A DNA stretch of 64,000 nucleotides. Origin: VXNF01 sp965116465 (lineage in GTDB: Bacteria > Actinomycetota > Acidimicrobiia > Acidimicrobiales > CATQHL01). Shown here piece after piece: positions 51,474-60,583 of this stretch. How positions within the stretch are numbered: position 1 is the stretch's first letter; each line of letters opens with the position of its first letter. Location of the stretch: assembly GCA_965116465.1 (NCBI GenBank), contig OZ220687.1:3286001-3350000 (forward strand), in the 5' to 3' direction. The translations under genes were made by a program, and so were the position numbers. The notes under the pieces are model-generated. The model made no database searches and was not told where the DNA came from. It saw only the letters and a program-made list of their open reading frames with translations.

Positions 51474-51515
51474 TTCCGGCGCAGAGCCTGCCCCGGACTC
51501 GATCCGGGGCCGGAA
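51474..51515. repeat. Nested palindromic intergenic element
   Basis: Outer arms TTCCGGC and GCCGGAA enclose an inner stem CCCCGGA/TCCGGGG. The wording CATTCCGGC...GCCGGAATCC is like the widespread REP-type palindromes of other bacteria. It sits between the VWA gene and the next gene and could act as a terminator or be a mobile palindrome. Confidence 0.6.
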
Positions 51516-51580
51516 TCCAGGATCCAGCCGATCCGCCCACGACTACCGTCGACGCGGTCTGCCGCTCCTAAAATGCCGGT

Positions 51581-51892
51581 GTGGCCCTCGCCGTCCTCCC
51601 CGGTGTCGTGATCCGGCGGCGGATCACCGAAGTGTCGCGGCGCCTGGCGCGCTGCCGCCAGGAGCTGCAGGTCGCCGAGGAGCAGTTGGTGTACTTCAGC
51701 GACTCCGAGTCCGACGCCCAGTTGCGGTCGCTCGTCTCCGAGACACCGATGGCCGACCGCGAACTCCGTGACGCGGCGCGGCACGCCGCCGCCATGACCG
51801 GTCACCGTGATCGCCTGCAGACCGAGATCGCCGAGTTGGAGGAACGCCTGGACGCGCTCCTGGACCGCCTCTCGGCACGGAGAGACCCATGA
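51581..51892 (+). CDS. Coiled-coil protein upstream of the ANTAR regulator
   Basis: 103 residues with a long predicted coiled coil (VIRRRITEVSRRLARCRQEL, then HRDRLQTEIAELEERLDALL) around a conserved-looking middle LVSETPMADRELRDAARHAA. No family name can be given from sequence, though similar short proteins sit near the ANTAR regulator in other actinobacteria (from memory). GTG start. Overlaps the regulator gene by 4 nt, implying coupled expression. Confidence 0.75.
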   Translation: MALAVLPGVVIRRRITEVSRRLARCRQELQVAEEQLVYFSDSESDAQLRSLVSETPMADRELRDAARHAAAMTGHRDRLQTEIAELEERLDALLDRLSARRDP

Positions 51893-52515
51893 GTGCCGAG
51901 AGACCCGTCGGGACGCGGACCCGCGTCGTGATCGCAGAGGACGAGGCCATCATCCGCCTCGACCTGAAGGAGACCCTCACGGCGGAGGGCTACGAGGTGG
52001 TTGCCGACACCGGGCGCGGCGATCAGGCCCTGGCGCTGGTACAGGAGTTGCGGCCCGATGTGGCCATCCTGGACATCAAGATGCCCGGCAACGACGGCCT
52101 GGCCGTGGCTCAGGCCATCACCGACGAGCGTCTCTGCGCGGTGCTCGTGCTCACCGCCTTCAGCCAGCGGGAGCTGGTCGCACAGGCCGCCCAGGCGGGG
52201 GTCCTGGCCTACCTGGTGAAACCCTTCGTGGCGGGTGAGTTGGTGGCGGCGATCGAGATCTCCCTGGCCCGCTTCAGCGAGGCACAGGCGTTGGCGGCCG
52301 AGGCGACCGACTTCGCCGAGCAGCTCGAGACCCGCAAGATCGTCGAGCGCGCCAAGGGCCTGCTGATGGACAACTACGGCTTCCGCGAGGGTGACGCCTT
52401 CGCCTTCATGCGCAGGACCGCCATGAACCAGCGGCGCCCGATGCGAGCCGTGGCCGAAGATCTCCTGGCGGGGACCCTGTCGGTGGCGTCCAAGCCGGCC
52501 GACGGCCCGCAGTGA
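51889..52515 (+). CDS. pdtaR: ANTAR-domain response regulator (PdtaR-like)
   Basis: 208 residues: receiver domain with Asp18/Glu19-type acidic pair (IAEDEAI), phospho-acceptor Asp62 (AILDIKMPG), Thr (VLTAFSQ) and Lys (YLVKPF). The C-terminal ANTAR domain (about 140-195, IVERAKGLLMDNYGFREGDA) binds paired RNA hairpins and prevents transcription termination. In mycobacteria the kinase is PdtaS, encoded elsewhere, as is likely here. The next gene is polA, matching the actinobacterial order. Confidence 0.92.
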   Translation: MSAERPVGTRTRVVIAEDEAIIRLDLKETLTAEGYEVVADTGRGDQALALVQELRPDVAILDIKMPGNDGLAVAQAITDERLCAVLVLTAFSQRELVAQAAQAGVLAYLVKPFVAGELVAAIEISLARFSEAQALAAEATDFAEQLETRKIVERAKGLLMDNYGFREGDAFAFMRRTAMNQRRPMRAVAEDLLAGTLSVASKPADGPQ

Positions 52516-52573
52516 GACGGCGCGGCACACCCGTCTCGCCGCCCGTCGCCTCCCAACTGTCCCGCGTGCACCT

Positions 52574-55309
52574 GTGACCGGCCTGCTTCTCATCGACGGG
52601 CATTCCCTGGCCTATCGAGCCTTCTACGCGCTCCCCGAGGAGATGAGGACGGCCTCCGGGCAGGTCACCAACGCCGTGTACGGCTTCACCTCGATGCTGA
52701 TCAACCTGCTCCGGGACCACCGGCCCGAACGCGTCGCAGTGGCGTTCGACCTGCCGGGCGGAACGTTCCGCCACGAGCGGCTCGACAGCTACAAGGCCAA
52801 CCGCTCCGCCCCGCCGGAGATCTTCCGGCAGCAACTGGGGCTGCTGCGACAGGTCCTGGACACTCTCGGCGTCCACAGCGTCGAGGCTGCCGGTTTCGAG
52901 GCGGACGACGTGCTGGCCACGCTGGCCGCCCAGGCGGAGACGCGAGGACTGGAGGCGGCGATCGTCACGGGCGATCGCGACGCCTTCCAGCTTGTGGCGA
53001 TGCGAGGCGTCACGGTGCTCTACCCGCGGCGGGGAATCTCCGACCACGATGTCTACGACGCTGCCGCGGTCGAGGAACGGACCGGCGTGGAGCCCGCCGA
53101 CTATGTGGCTTACGCGGCGCTCCGCGGTGACCCCTCCGACAATCTTCCGGGCGTGCCGGGGGTGGGGGAGAAGACCGCGGCCCGGCTCATCAACACGTTC
53201 GGCGGCATCGACGGGATCTACGACGCCCTCGACGAGCAGAGCCCGAAGTTGCGGGTGTCGCTGCGGGACGCGGAGGGGGCCGTTCGCCTCAACTGCGAAC
53301 TCATGGAACTGCGACGCGACCTCAACCTGCCCGTCACGGTCGACGACCTGACCGTGACGCCCTCGGGTACCGAGGAGATCCTGCGACTGTTCGAGTTCCT
53401 GGAGTTCGGCTCGCTCCTGGAGCGGCTGGGCGAGGCCCTGGGCCTGGAGTTCGCGCCCGAGGTGGACGCCGAGGTGCTGGAGGTTGCCGTGGAGCAGCCC
53501 GGCGATGTGGCCACCACGGTGGCCCGCATCACCGTTCTGGCGCAGAGCGGTTCGCTGGCCGCTGCAGGCGCGTGGCGCGGCCGGCGAGGCCGCTCGGACT
53601 TCGAGGGGTTGGCTCTCATCGGTGCCGACGGGAGTCCTCTCGACACGTCGTCACAGGCCGGCGAGGGCGACGCCCGAGCTGCCCGCAGCGCGGTATGGAT
53701 TCCCGGAGACCTCCTGGACGACCGGGCGCTGCGGGAGGCACTCGGTGGTCTGTTCGACGGGGGCGCCCCCGAATTGGTGGCGCACGACGCCAGGGACCTG
53801 ATGCGCAGCCTGCTGGCCATCGGCATCGACGTCCGCTCGCTGAGCATGGACACCGCCATCGCCGCCTACCTGCTGGATCCCTCGCAGTCCGACTACCCCG
53901 TCGGGGACGTGCTGGTGCGCTACGCCGGTTGCGTCCTGGCCGGCGCCGATGGCGAGGAGGAGACGCAAGGACGGCTGGCGTTCCCCGAGACCGGCGAGGC
54001 GCTCCGCACCCGCACCGCGCTCGAGGCCCTGGCCGCGGCCCGCCTGGCGGAGCCCCTGCGCGCCGCGCTGCGCGACGGCGGCGCCGAGGAGCTGCACGAC
54101 ACGATCGAGGTGCCACTGGTGCGAGTGCTGGCCCGCATGGAGCACTGCGGTGTCGGTGTGGACGTCGCCGGCCTGAAGGCTCTGCGCCGCGAGTTCAAAG
54201 AAGAGGCCGAGCGGCTGCGCGCCCAGGTCATCGCCGACGGCGGCGGCAATGAGTTCAACGTCAACTCGCCGCAGCAACTCGGCAAGGTGCTGTTCGACCG
54301 GCTCGGGCTCCCGCCGCAGAAGAAGACCAAGACCGGCTATTCCACCGATGCGGCCACGCTGGAGCGGCTGCGCGGCGAGCACGACATCGTCGAGCACCTG
54401 CTCGCCTACCGGGAGGTGGAGAAGCTGCGCTCCACGTACGGAGAAGGGTTGCTGGCCGAGGTGAACGCTGACACTGGCCGCATCCATGCCTCCTTCAACC
54501 AGACGGTCGCCCGCACCGGCCGGCTGTCCTCCGACGCGCCGAACCTGCACAACATCCCGGTGCGCACCGAGACGGGGCGGGCGTTCCGCAAGGTGTTCGT
54601 GCCCCGGCCGGGCACGGAGTTGCTGATCGCCGACTACAACCAGATCGAGCTGCGCTGCATCGCCCACCTGGCCGACGATCCGGGACTGATCGCGGCCTTC
54701 GAGGCGGGGGAGGACATCCACACGGCGACCGCGGCACGGGTCTTCGGGGTACCGGCGGCCGATGTCGACACCGAACTGCGGTCGCGGGCCAAGATGGTGT
54801 CGTACGGCCTGGCCTACGGCATGGAGTCCTACGGGCTGGGCCAGCGCCTGTCGATCCCCACCGAGGAGGCCCAGGGCATCCTGGACGCCTACTTCGGGGC
54901 GTTCCCGGCGGTGCGCGACTACATGGATGACGCCGTGGCCCGGGCCCGGAAGCTGGGGTACACCGAGACGCTGTTCGGCCGGCGCCGGCCGATCCCCGAA
55001 CTTCGTTCGGACAACTTCCGGGTGCGCCAGGCCGGCGAGCGCCAGGCCAAGAACGCCGGCATCCAGGGCTTGGCGGCCGACATCTTCAAGGTGGCCCTGG
55101 TGCACATCGACGGCGCCCTCGAGGCCCGTGAGATGGCCAGCCGCCTCATCCTGCAGGTCCACGACGAGGTCATCCTGGAGGTGCCCGAGGAGGAGCGCGA
55201 ACCCGCGGCGGCACTGGTGCGCCACGAGATGGCGACCGCCCGCGAACTGCGCGTCCCCCTGGTCGTGGACCTGGCCTTCGGCACCACCTGGGCGGCCGCC
55301 AAGGCCTGA
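52574..55309 (+). CDS. polA: DNA polymerase I
   Basis: Fills gaps in repair and removes RNA primers. 911 residues: 5'-3' exonuclease (about 1-290, LLIDGHSLAYRAFYALP, GFEADDVLATLAAQ, PGVPGVGEKTAARLI), a middle domain, and the polymerase (about 530-911) with motif A IADYNQIELR, motif B RSRAKMVSYGLAYG, and motif C LQVHDEVILEVP. The middle domain lacks the DxE motif of an active 3'-5' exonuclease, as in other actinobacteria. GTG start. Confidence 0.97.
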   Translation: MTGLLLIDGHSLAYRAFYALPEEMRTASGQVTNAVYGFTSMLINLLRDHRPERVAVAFDLPGGTFRHERLDSYKANRSAPPEIFRQQLGLLRQVLDTLGVHSVEAAGFEADDVLATLAAQAETRGLEAAIVTGDRDAFQLVAMRGVTVLYPRRGISDHDVYDAAAVEERTGVEPADYVAYAALRGDPSDNLPGVPGVGEKTAARLINTFGGIDGIYDALDEQSPKLRVSLRDAEGAVRLNCELMELRRDLNLPVTVDDLTVTPSGTEEILRLFEFLEFGSLLERLGEALGLEFAPEVDAEVLEVAVEQPGDVATTVARITVLAQSGSLAAAGAWRGRRGRSDFEGLALIGADGSPLDTSSQAGEGDARAARSAVWIPGDLLDDRALREALGGLFDGGAPELVAHDARDLMRSLLAIGIDVRSLSMDTAIAAYLLDPSQSDYPVGDVLVRYAGCVLAGADGEEETQGRLAFPETGEALRTRTALEALAAARLAEPLRAALRDGGAEELHDTIEVPLVRVLARMEHCGVGVDVAGLKALRREFKEEAERLRAQVIADGGGNEFNVNSPQQLGKVLFDRLGLPPQKKTKTGYSTDAATLERLRGEHDIVEHLLAYREVEKLRSTYGEGLLAEVNADTGRIHASFNQTVARTGRLSSDAPNLHNIPVRTETGRAFRKVFVPRPGTELLIADYNQIELRCIAHLADDPGLIAAFEAGEDIHTATAARVFGVPAADVDTELRSRAKMVSYGLAYGMESYGLGQRLSIPTEEAQGILDAYFGAFPAVRDYMDDAVARARKLGYTETLFGRRRPIPELRSDNFRVRQAGERQAKNAGIQGLAADIFKVALVHIDGALEAREMASRLILQVHDEVILEVPEEEREPAAALVRHEMATARELRVPLVVDLAFGTTWAAAKA

Positions 55310-55339
55310 GCGGCGTTCCCCGTCACTCGGGCGGACCGA

Positions 55340-55367
55340 TTGCAGTTGGTGGTCGTGCTGTTAGCCT
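55340..55367 (+). promoter_or_regulatory. Possible promoter for rpsA
   Basis: TTGCAG and TAGCCT are spaced by 16 bp in the 138-bp gap after polA, 80 bp before the rpsA start. The -10 is imperfect. Confidence 0.35.
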
Positions 55368-55447
55368 TGCTCGTGCTATCCGGGGCCGGTCGGCCCCGTT
55401 CGACGGCTCGCGTCGTCCAGCCCTGTCCATCGAACAAGTGAGAATCC

Positions 55448-56881
55448 GTGTCCGACCTCGACCCCAACCTGTCCGTACCCGACGACTCAAACCCCGAAAC
55501 GACTCCAGCAGAAGAGACACCCGAGCCGTCAGCTTCCGCAGAGATCCCAACCGCACCCGAGGCCGTAGTCCCGGCAGAAGCCGCAGAGGTCGCCGCCCCC
55601 GAACCTGCGGGCGATGAGTTGGCCGAGGCCTACGAGCCGCGGGAGATAGCCGTCAACGACCTCGACGAGGAGGCACTCGTCGCCGCCTACGCCGCGAGCG
55701 TCGTGACCGTCGAGGAGGGCACGATGGTGGTCGGCCGCGTGGTGCGGATCGACAACGACGAGGTCCTCATCGACATCGGCTTCAAGTCCGAAGGGGTCAT
55801 ACCGTCGCGGGAGCTCTCGATCCGCAACGACGCCGACCCCGGCGACGTCGTGGGGATCGACGAGGAGATAGAGGCCCTCGTCCTGCAGAAGGAGGACAAG
55901 GAGGGTCGCCTGATCCTCTCCAAGAAGCGCGCCCAGTACGAGCGCGCCTGGGGCAACGTCGAGGAGGTCAAGGCCGCCGGCGGGGTCGTCTCGGGCACGG
56001 TCATCGAGGTGGTCAAGGGCGGACTCATCGTGGACATCGGCCTGCGCGGCTTCCTCCCGGCCTCGCTGGTGGATCTGCGCCGGGTGCGGGACCTGCAGCC
56101 CTTCGTGGGCAGCAAGGTGGAGGCCAAGATCATCGAGCTGGACAAGAACCGCAACAACGTGGTGCTCTCGCGCCGGGCCTGGCTGGAGGAGACCCAGAAG
56201 GAGCAGCGCGAGGAGTTCCTGGACAACCTGAAGCCGGGCGAGGTCCGCCGGGGCGTCGTCTCCTCGGTCGTGCCGTTCGGGGCCTTCATCGATCTCGGCG
56301 GCATGGACGGGCTGGTGCACGTCTCCGAGCTGTCGTGGCGCCACGTGGACCATCCCAGCTCGGTCGTGTCGGTGGGCGACGAGGTGGAGGTCCAGGTGCT
56401 CGAGGTGGACCCCAGCCGCGAGCGCATCAGCCTCTCCTTGAAGGCCACCCAGCAGGATCCCTGGCAGGAGTTCGCCGCCACGCACCGCGTCGGCGAGCTG
56501 GTCTACGGGCGGGTCACCAAGCTGGTCCCCTTCGGCGCGTTCGTGCAGGTGGGCGAGAGCATCGAGGGGCTCACCCACATCTCGGAGATGTCGGCACACC
56601 ACGTGGAGGTGCCCGAGCAGGTCGTCACGCCCGGCGAGGAGCTGTGGGTGAAGATCATCGACATCGACCTCCAGCGCCGGCGCATCAGCCTGTCGATCAA
56701 GCAGGCCGCCGAGGGCGGCGTGGTGTCGGCCGAGTTCCAGGAAGCCTTCGGCGAGCACGCCTTCGACGAGGAGGGCAACTATCTGGGCGCCGCGACCGAG
56801 GGCGAGCCGGCCGAGGCCGGCGAGGACTTCGGCGACGAGGCGGAAGCGGCCGAGACCTTCGAGGCCGTCGCCCCTGCCTGA
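55448..56881 (+). CDS. rpsA: 30S ribosomal protein S1
   Basis: 477 residues with an acidic N-terminal arm (1-75) and four S1 RNA-binding domains (about 90-160, 175-250, 265-335 and 350-420), for example SSVVPFGAFIDLGGMDGLVH and VPFGAFVQVGESIEGLTHIS. Domains 3 and 4 are the best RNA binders. The length fits actinobacterial S1. Ends with an acidic tail. GTG start. Part of the polA-rpsA-coaE-uvrB order. Confidence 0.96.
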   Translation: MSDLDPNLSVPDDSNPETTPAEETPEPSASAEIPTAPEAVVPAEAAEVAAPEPAGDELAEAYEPREIAVNDLDEEALVAAYAASVVTVEEGTMVVGRVVRIDNDEVLIDIGFKSEGVIPSRELSIRNDADPGDVVGIDEEIEALVLQKEDKEGRLILSKKRAQYERAWGNVEEVKAAGGVVSGTVIEVVKGGLIVDIGLRGFLPASLVDLRRVRDLQPFVGSKVEAKIIELDKNRNNVVLSRRAWLEETQKEQREEFLDNLKPGEVRRGVVSSVVPFGAFIDLGGMDGLVHVSELSWRHVDHPSSVVSVGDEVEVQVLEVDPSRERISLSLKATQQDPWQEFAATHRVGELVYGRVTKLVPFGAFVQVGESIEGLTHISEMSAHHVEVPEQVVTPGEELWVKIIDIDLQRRRISLSIKQAAEGGVVSAEFQEAFGEHAFDEEGNYLGAATEGEPAEAGEDFGDEAEAAETFEAVAPA

Positions 56882-56902
56882 GGGAAAAGCGGCCGGCGCT
56901 CG

Positions 56903-57520
56903 ATGATCGAGGTCGGCCTCACCGGCTGCATCGGCTCCGGAAAGTCCACCGTCGCCGCCGCGCTGGTTCACAGGGGCGCCGTCCTGCTGGACGCCGACGC
57001 CATCGTGGCCGAGTTGCAACAGCCGGGCAGCCCGGTGCTGGCGGCGATGGTTGCGCACTTCGGGCCCTCCATCCTGCGGCCCGACGGGCACCTGGACCGC
57101 GCCGCCGTGGCCGCCGTCGTCTTCGAGGATCCGCAGGAGCTGGCGGCACTGAACGCCATCGTGCATCCGGCGGTGCGCGCCGAGATGGCGGCCCGGCGCC
57201 GGGAACTGGCCGGCGGCGACGCCGTGGTCGTGGCCGACATACCGCTGCTCGCCGAGGCCGGGCCCGAACGGCGGCAGGGCCTGGCCGGCATCATCGTGGT
57301 CGACGTCGACCCCGAGGTCGCCCTGCAGCGCCTCGTGGCGGGGCGCGGCCTGACCGCCGGCGAGGCGCGGGCGCGGCTGGCCCGTCAGGCCACCCGCGCC
57401 GAGCGCCTGGCGTTGGCGGACTTCGTGATCGACAACAACGGCACGCTCGACGAGTTGGAACCGCAGGTGGCGCGCTGCTGGGAGTGGGTCGGCTCGCTGC
57501 GGGGCCCCGCCGCCGGGTAG
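56903..57520 (+). CDS. coaE: Dephospho-CoA kinase
   Basis: Final step of coenzyme A synthesis, phosphorylating dephospho-CoA. 205 residues: P-loop GCIGSGKST, LLDADAIVAELQQPG with the substrate-site Asp, NAIVHPAVRAEM, and VVADIPLLAEAG. It lacks the C-terminal GrpB/UPF0157 extension found in mycobacterial CoaE, so it is of ordinary length. 21 bp after rpsA. Confidence 0.95.
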   Translation: MIEVGLTGCIGSGKSTVAAALVHRGAVLLDADAIVAELQQPGSPVLAAMVAHFGPSILRPDGHLDRAAVAAVVFEDPQELAALNAIVHPAVRAEMAARRRELAGGDAVVVADIPLLAEAGPERRQGLAGIIVVDVDPEVALQRLVAGRGLTAGEARARLARQATRAERLALADFVIDNNGTLDELEPQVARCWEWVGSLRGPAAG

Positions 57521-57560
57521 ACGCCCGCTCCGGCACCCCACCGCTGGCTAGGGTCGTTCC

Positions 57561-59660
57561 GTGACCTCCGGCACCGACCTCGTGGCCTCGCGCCGGCAGG
57601 TGCCGTTCCGGATGGTGGCCGACTTCCGGCCCGCCGGAGACCAGCCGGCGGCCATCGCCGGGCTGGCCGAGGGCATTGGGAACGGTGAGCGCTATCTCAC
57701 GCTGCTGGGCATCACGGGATCCGGCAAGAGCGCCACCATGGCCTGGACCATCGAGCAGGTGCAGCGGCCGACCCTGGTGCTGGCCCCCAACAAGTCGCTC
57801 GCCGCCCAGCTGGCCAACGAGCTGCGGGAGTTCTTCCCGCACAACCGGGTGGAGTACTTCGTCTCCTACTACGACTACTACCAGCCCGAGGCCTACATGC
57901 CGGCCAGCGACACCTACATCGAGAAGGACGCCTCGATCAACGACGAGATCGAGCGGCTGCGGCACGCCACCACCTCGGCGCTGCTCACCCGCCGCGACGT
58001 GGTGGTCGTGGCGTCGGTGTCGTGCATCTACGGCCTCGGCGGGCCCGCCGAGTACCAGAACCAGCTGCTGGTGCTGCGCACCGGCGAGTCCTACGACCAC
58101 CGGGCGATCCTGCGCCGGCTCGTGGACATGCACTACGAGCGCAACGACACCAACCTGGCGCGGGGTCGCTTCCGGGTGCGCGGCGACACCCTGGAAGTGC
58201 GCCCCGCCTACGAGGAGAACGTGATCCGCGTCGGGCTGTTCGGGGACGAGGTGGAGCAGATCACGGTGCTGGACCCGGTCACCGGCGAGCGTCTCGACAG
58301 CCTCGACGAGGTGATCCTGTTCCCCGCCAGCCACTACGTCACGACGCCCGAGCGCCTGCAGGCCGCCGTCGGGCGCATCGAATCCGAGTTGGCCGAACGC
58401 CTCGGGCACTTCGAGTCCACGGGCCGGCTCCTGGAGGCGCAGCGCCTGCGCATGCGCACGAGCTACGACCTGGAGATGCTGCAGGAGCTGGGCTACTGCA
58501 ACGGCATCGAGAACTACTCGGCGCCCATCGACGGGCGAGGCCCCGGCGAGGCTCCGTTCACCCTGCTGGACTACTTCCCCGAGGACTATCTCACGGTGAT
58601 CGACGAGTCGCACGTGGCCGTGCCGCAGCTGCACGGGCAGTACGAGGGCGACCGCAGCCGAAAGCTGACTCTCATCGAGCACGGCTTCCGCCTCCCCTCG
58701 GCCGCGGACAACCGGCCGCTCACCTTCGACGAGGTCTTCGAACGGGTGGGCCAGGTGGTGTTCCTGTCGGCCACGCCGGGGCCGTACGAGCTGTCGGTGT
58801 CCGACCGGGTGGTGGAGCAGATCGTGCGTCCCACCGGCCTGGTGGATCCCGAGGTGGTGGTGAAGCCGACGAAGGGCCAGATCGACGACCTGCAGGAGCT
58901 GATCCGCCAGCGGGTCGCCGCCGGGGCCCGGGTGCTGGTCACGACCCTCACCAAGAAGATGGCCGAGGACCTCACCGAGTACCTGCTGGAGATGGGCGTG
59001 CGGGTGCGCTACCTGCACAGTGAGGTGGACACGCTGGCCCGCATCGAGATCCTGCGCGACCTGCGGCTCGGCGAATTCGACGTGCTGGTGGGCATCAACC
59101 TGCTGCGGGAGGGCCTGGACCTGCCGGAGGTCTCGCTGGTGGCCATCCTGGACGCCGACAAGGAGGGGTTCCTGCGCAGCGAGACCTCGCTGGTGCAGAC
59201 CATGGGCCGCGCCGCCCGCAACGTGGACGGCCAGGTGGTGATGTACGCCGACGTGGTCACCGACTCCATGCGCCGGGCCATCGAGGAGACCAACCGGCGC
59301 CGGGCGCGCCAGCAGGCCCACAACGACGCCCATGGCATCAGCCCGCAGACCATCCGCAAGGCCGTCACCGACATCCTGGCGCTCATCCGCCCCGAGGAGA
59401 CGGCGCCGGTGCCCCAGCGCCAGCGCCACGAGCGGCGCGGGCGGCGCGGTGTGGCCGGCGCCGCGGAGGGTCTCGACGTGTCGAGTGACGATCTGCCCCG
59501 TCTGATCGCCGCGCTGACCGAGGAGATGCAGGAGGCGTCGGCCGACCTGCGCTTCGAGTACGCGGCCCGGCTGCGTGACGAGATCAACGAGTTGCGCCGG
59601 GAGATGCGCGACATCGCCGGCGCCCACGCCGTCGGCGCTCAGCGCTGCTCGCGGGAGTAG
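57561..59660 (+). CDS. uvrB: Excinuclease ABC subunit B
   Basis: Damage-verifying helicase of nucleotide excision repair. 699 residues: Walker A GITGSGKSAT (Thr to Ser at the usual GKT), the beta-hairpin YYDYYQPEAYMPASDTYIEK segment, FLSATPGPYEL, motif V-VI LVGINLLREGLDLPEV and QTMGRAARN, and a C-terminal UVR domain (DLPRLIAALTEEMQEASADL). SOS control is usual for uvrB, but no LexA box was found by eye. Its 3' end overlaps a convergent permease gene by 22 nt. Confidence 0.98.
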   Translation: MTSGTDLVASRRQVPFRMVADFRPAGDQPAAIAGLAEGIGNGERYLTLLGITGSGKSATMAWTIEQVQRPTLVLAPNKSLAAQLANELREFFPHNRVEYFVSYYDYYQPEAYMPASDTYIEKDASINDEIERLRHATTSALLTRRDVVVVASVSCIYGLGGPAEYQNQLLVLRTGESYDHRAILRRLVDMHYERNDTNLARGRFRVRGDTLEVRPAYEENVIRVGLFGDEVEQITVLDPVTGERLDSLDEVILFPASHYVTTPERLQAAVGRIESELAERLGHFESTGRLLEAQRLRMRTSYDLEMLQELGYCNGIENYSAPIDGRGPGEAPFTLLDYFPEDYLTVIDESHVAVPQLHGQYEGDRSRKLTLIEHGFRLPSAADNRPLTFDEVFERVGQVVFLSATPGPYELSVSDRVVEQIVRPTGLVDPEVVVKPTKGQIDDLQELIRQRVAAGARVLVTTLTKKMAEDLTEYLLEMGVRVRYLHSEVDTLARIEILRDLRLGEFDVLVGINLLREGLDLPEVSLVAILDADKEGFLRSETSLVQTMGRAARNVDGQVVMYADVVTDSMRRAIEETNRRRARQQAHNDAHGISPQTIRKAVTDILALIRPEETAPVPQRQRHERRGRRGVAGAAEGLDVSSDDLPRLIAALTEEMQEASADLRFEYAARLRDEINELRREMRDIAGAHAVGAQRCSRE

Positions 59661-60583
59661 GGGATGCCCAGGGCGGCGGGAGCGCCAAGCAGCCGGGCAC
59701 GCCTGCCGCTGGCCAGCACGATCATGGCGAGGATGGCGAGCGCGAACGGTGTCATGGTCAGCAGGTTGGACGGCGCCGAGATCTCCATCGTCTGGAGCGT
59801 GAAGTTGATCTGGCGGGCCGCTCCGAACAGGTAGGCGGCGAACAGCACGCGTGAGGGCCGCCAGCTGGCCACGATCACCAGGGCGATGGAGATCCAGCCG
59901 GCCTGGCCGATGAGGTCGTCCTGCCACGTCGGGACCAGCGCCAGCGACACGTAGGCGCCGCCGAGGCCCGCCAGGGCGCCTCCCAGCAGGACGTGGGCGT
60001 AGCGCACCCGGGTGACGTTGAGCCCGACGGCGTCGGCGCTGGCCGGGTCCTCGCCCACGGCCCGGAGCGTCAGACCGGGACGGGTGCGGAACACGTAGTA
60101 CCCCCCGGCGAGCACCAGACCCCAGGACACGTACACCAGCACGTCGTGGCCGAGCAGCAGCGGCCCGACCACGGGGAGATCCTGGGCGCCCTGCGGGAAG
60201 ATCGCCTCGAAGCTGTTCTTGGATCGCTGTCCCACCAGGGGGTCCTCGCCGGCGTTGCCGATGAATGTGGCCAGGCCCGAGCCGAAGATGGTGAGCGCCA
60301 GGCCGGACACGATCTGGTTGACCCGCAGTGTGATGGTGGAGAAGGCGTGAACCAGCGAGACGGCGGCGCCGGCGGCGAGCGAGGCGGCCACCCCGGCCAG
60401 CAGACTCCCGGTCACGAACGTGGCCCAGAACCCCGAGACCGCCCCCACCAGCATCGTGCCCTGGACGCCCAGATTCAGGATGCCGGCACGCTCGGTGATC
60501 ACCTCTCCCACGGTGGCGAAGACCAGCGGGGTGCCGGCGCCGATGGCGGCGACCAGCGTGAGGATGGCGACCGAGTCGTTCAC
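59639..60583 (-). CDS. ABC transporter permease, nucleoside/BMP type (NupQ-like)
   Basis: 314 residues, about nine membrane helices. The typical opening ATVGEVITERAGILNLGVQG and later RAVGEDPASADAVGLNVTRV identify the BPD-type permease of purine-nucleoside or simple-sugar importers. Last gene of a four-gene operon (solute-binding protein, ATPase, two permeases). GTG start overlaps the preceding permease stop by 4 nt. Confidence 0.9.
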   Translation of the reverse strand: MNDSVAILTLVAAIGAGTPLVFATVGEVITERAGILNLGVQGTMLVGAVSGFWATFVTGSLLAGVAASLAAGAAVSLVHAFSTITLRVNQIVSGLALTIFGSGLATFIGNAGEDPLVGQRSKNSFEAIFPQGAQDLPVVGPLLLGHDVLVYVSWGLVLAGGYYVFRTRPGLTLRAVGEDPASADAVGLNVTRVRYAHVLLGGALAGLGGAYVSLALVPTWQDDLIGQAGWISIALVIVASWRPSRVLFAAYLFGAARQINFTLQTMEISAPSNLLTMTPFALAILAMIVLASGRRARLLGAPAALGIPYSREQR

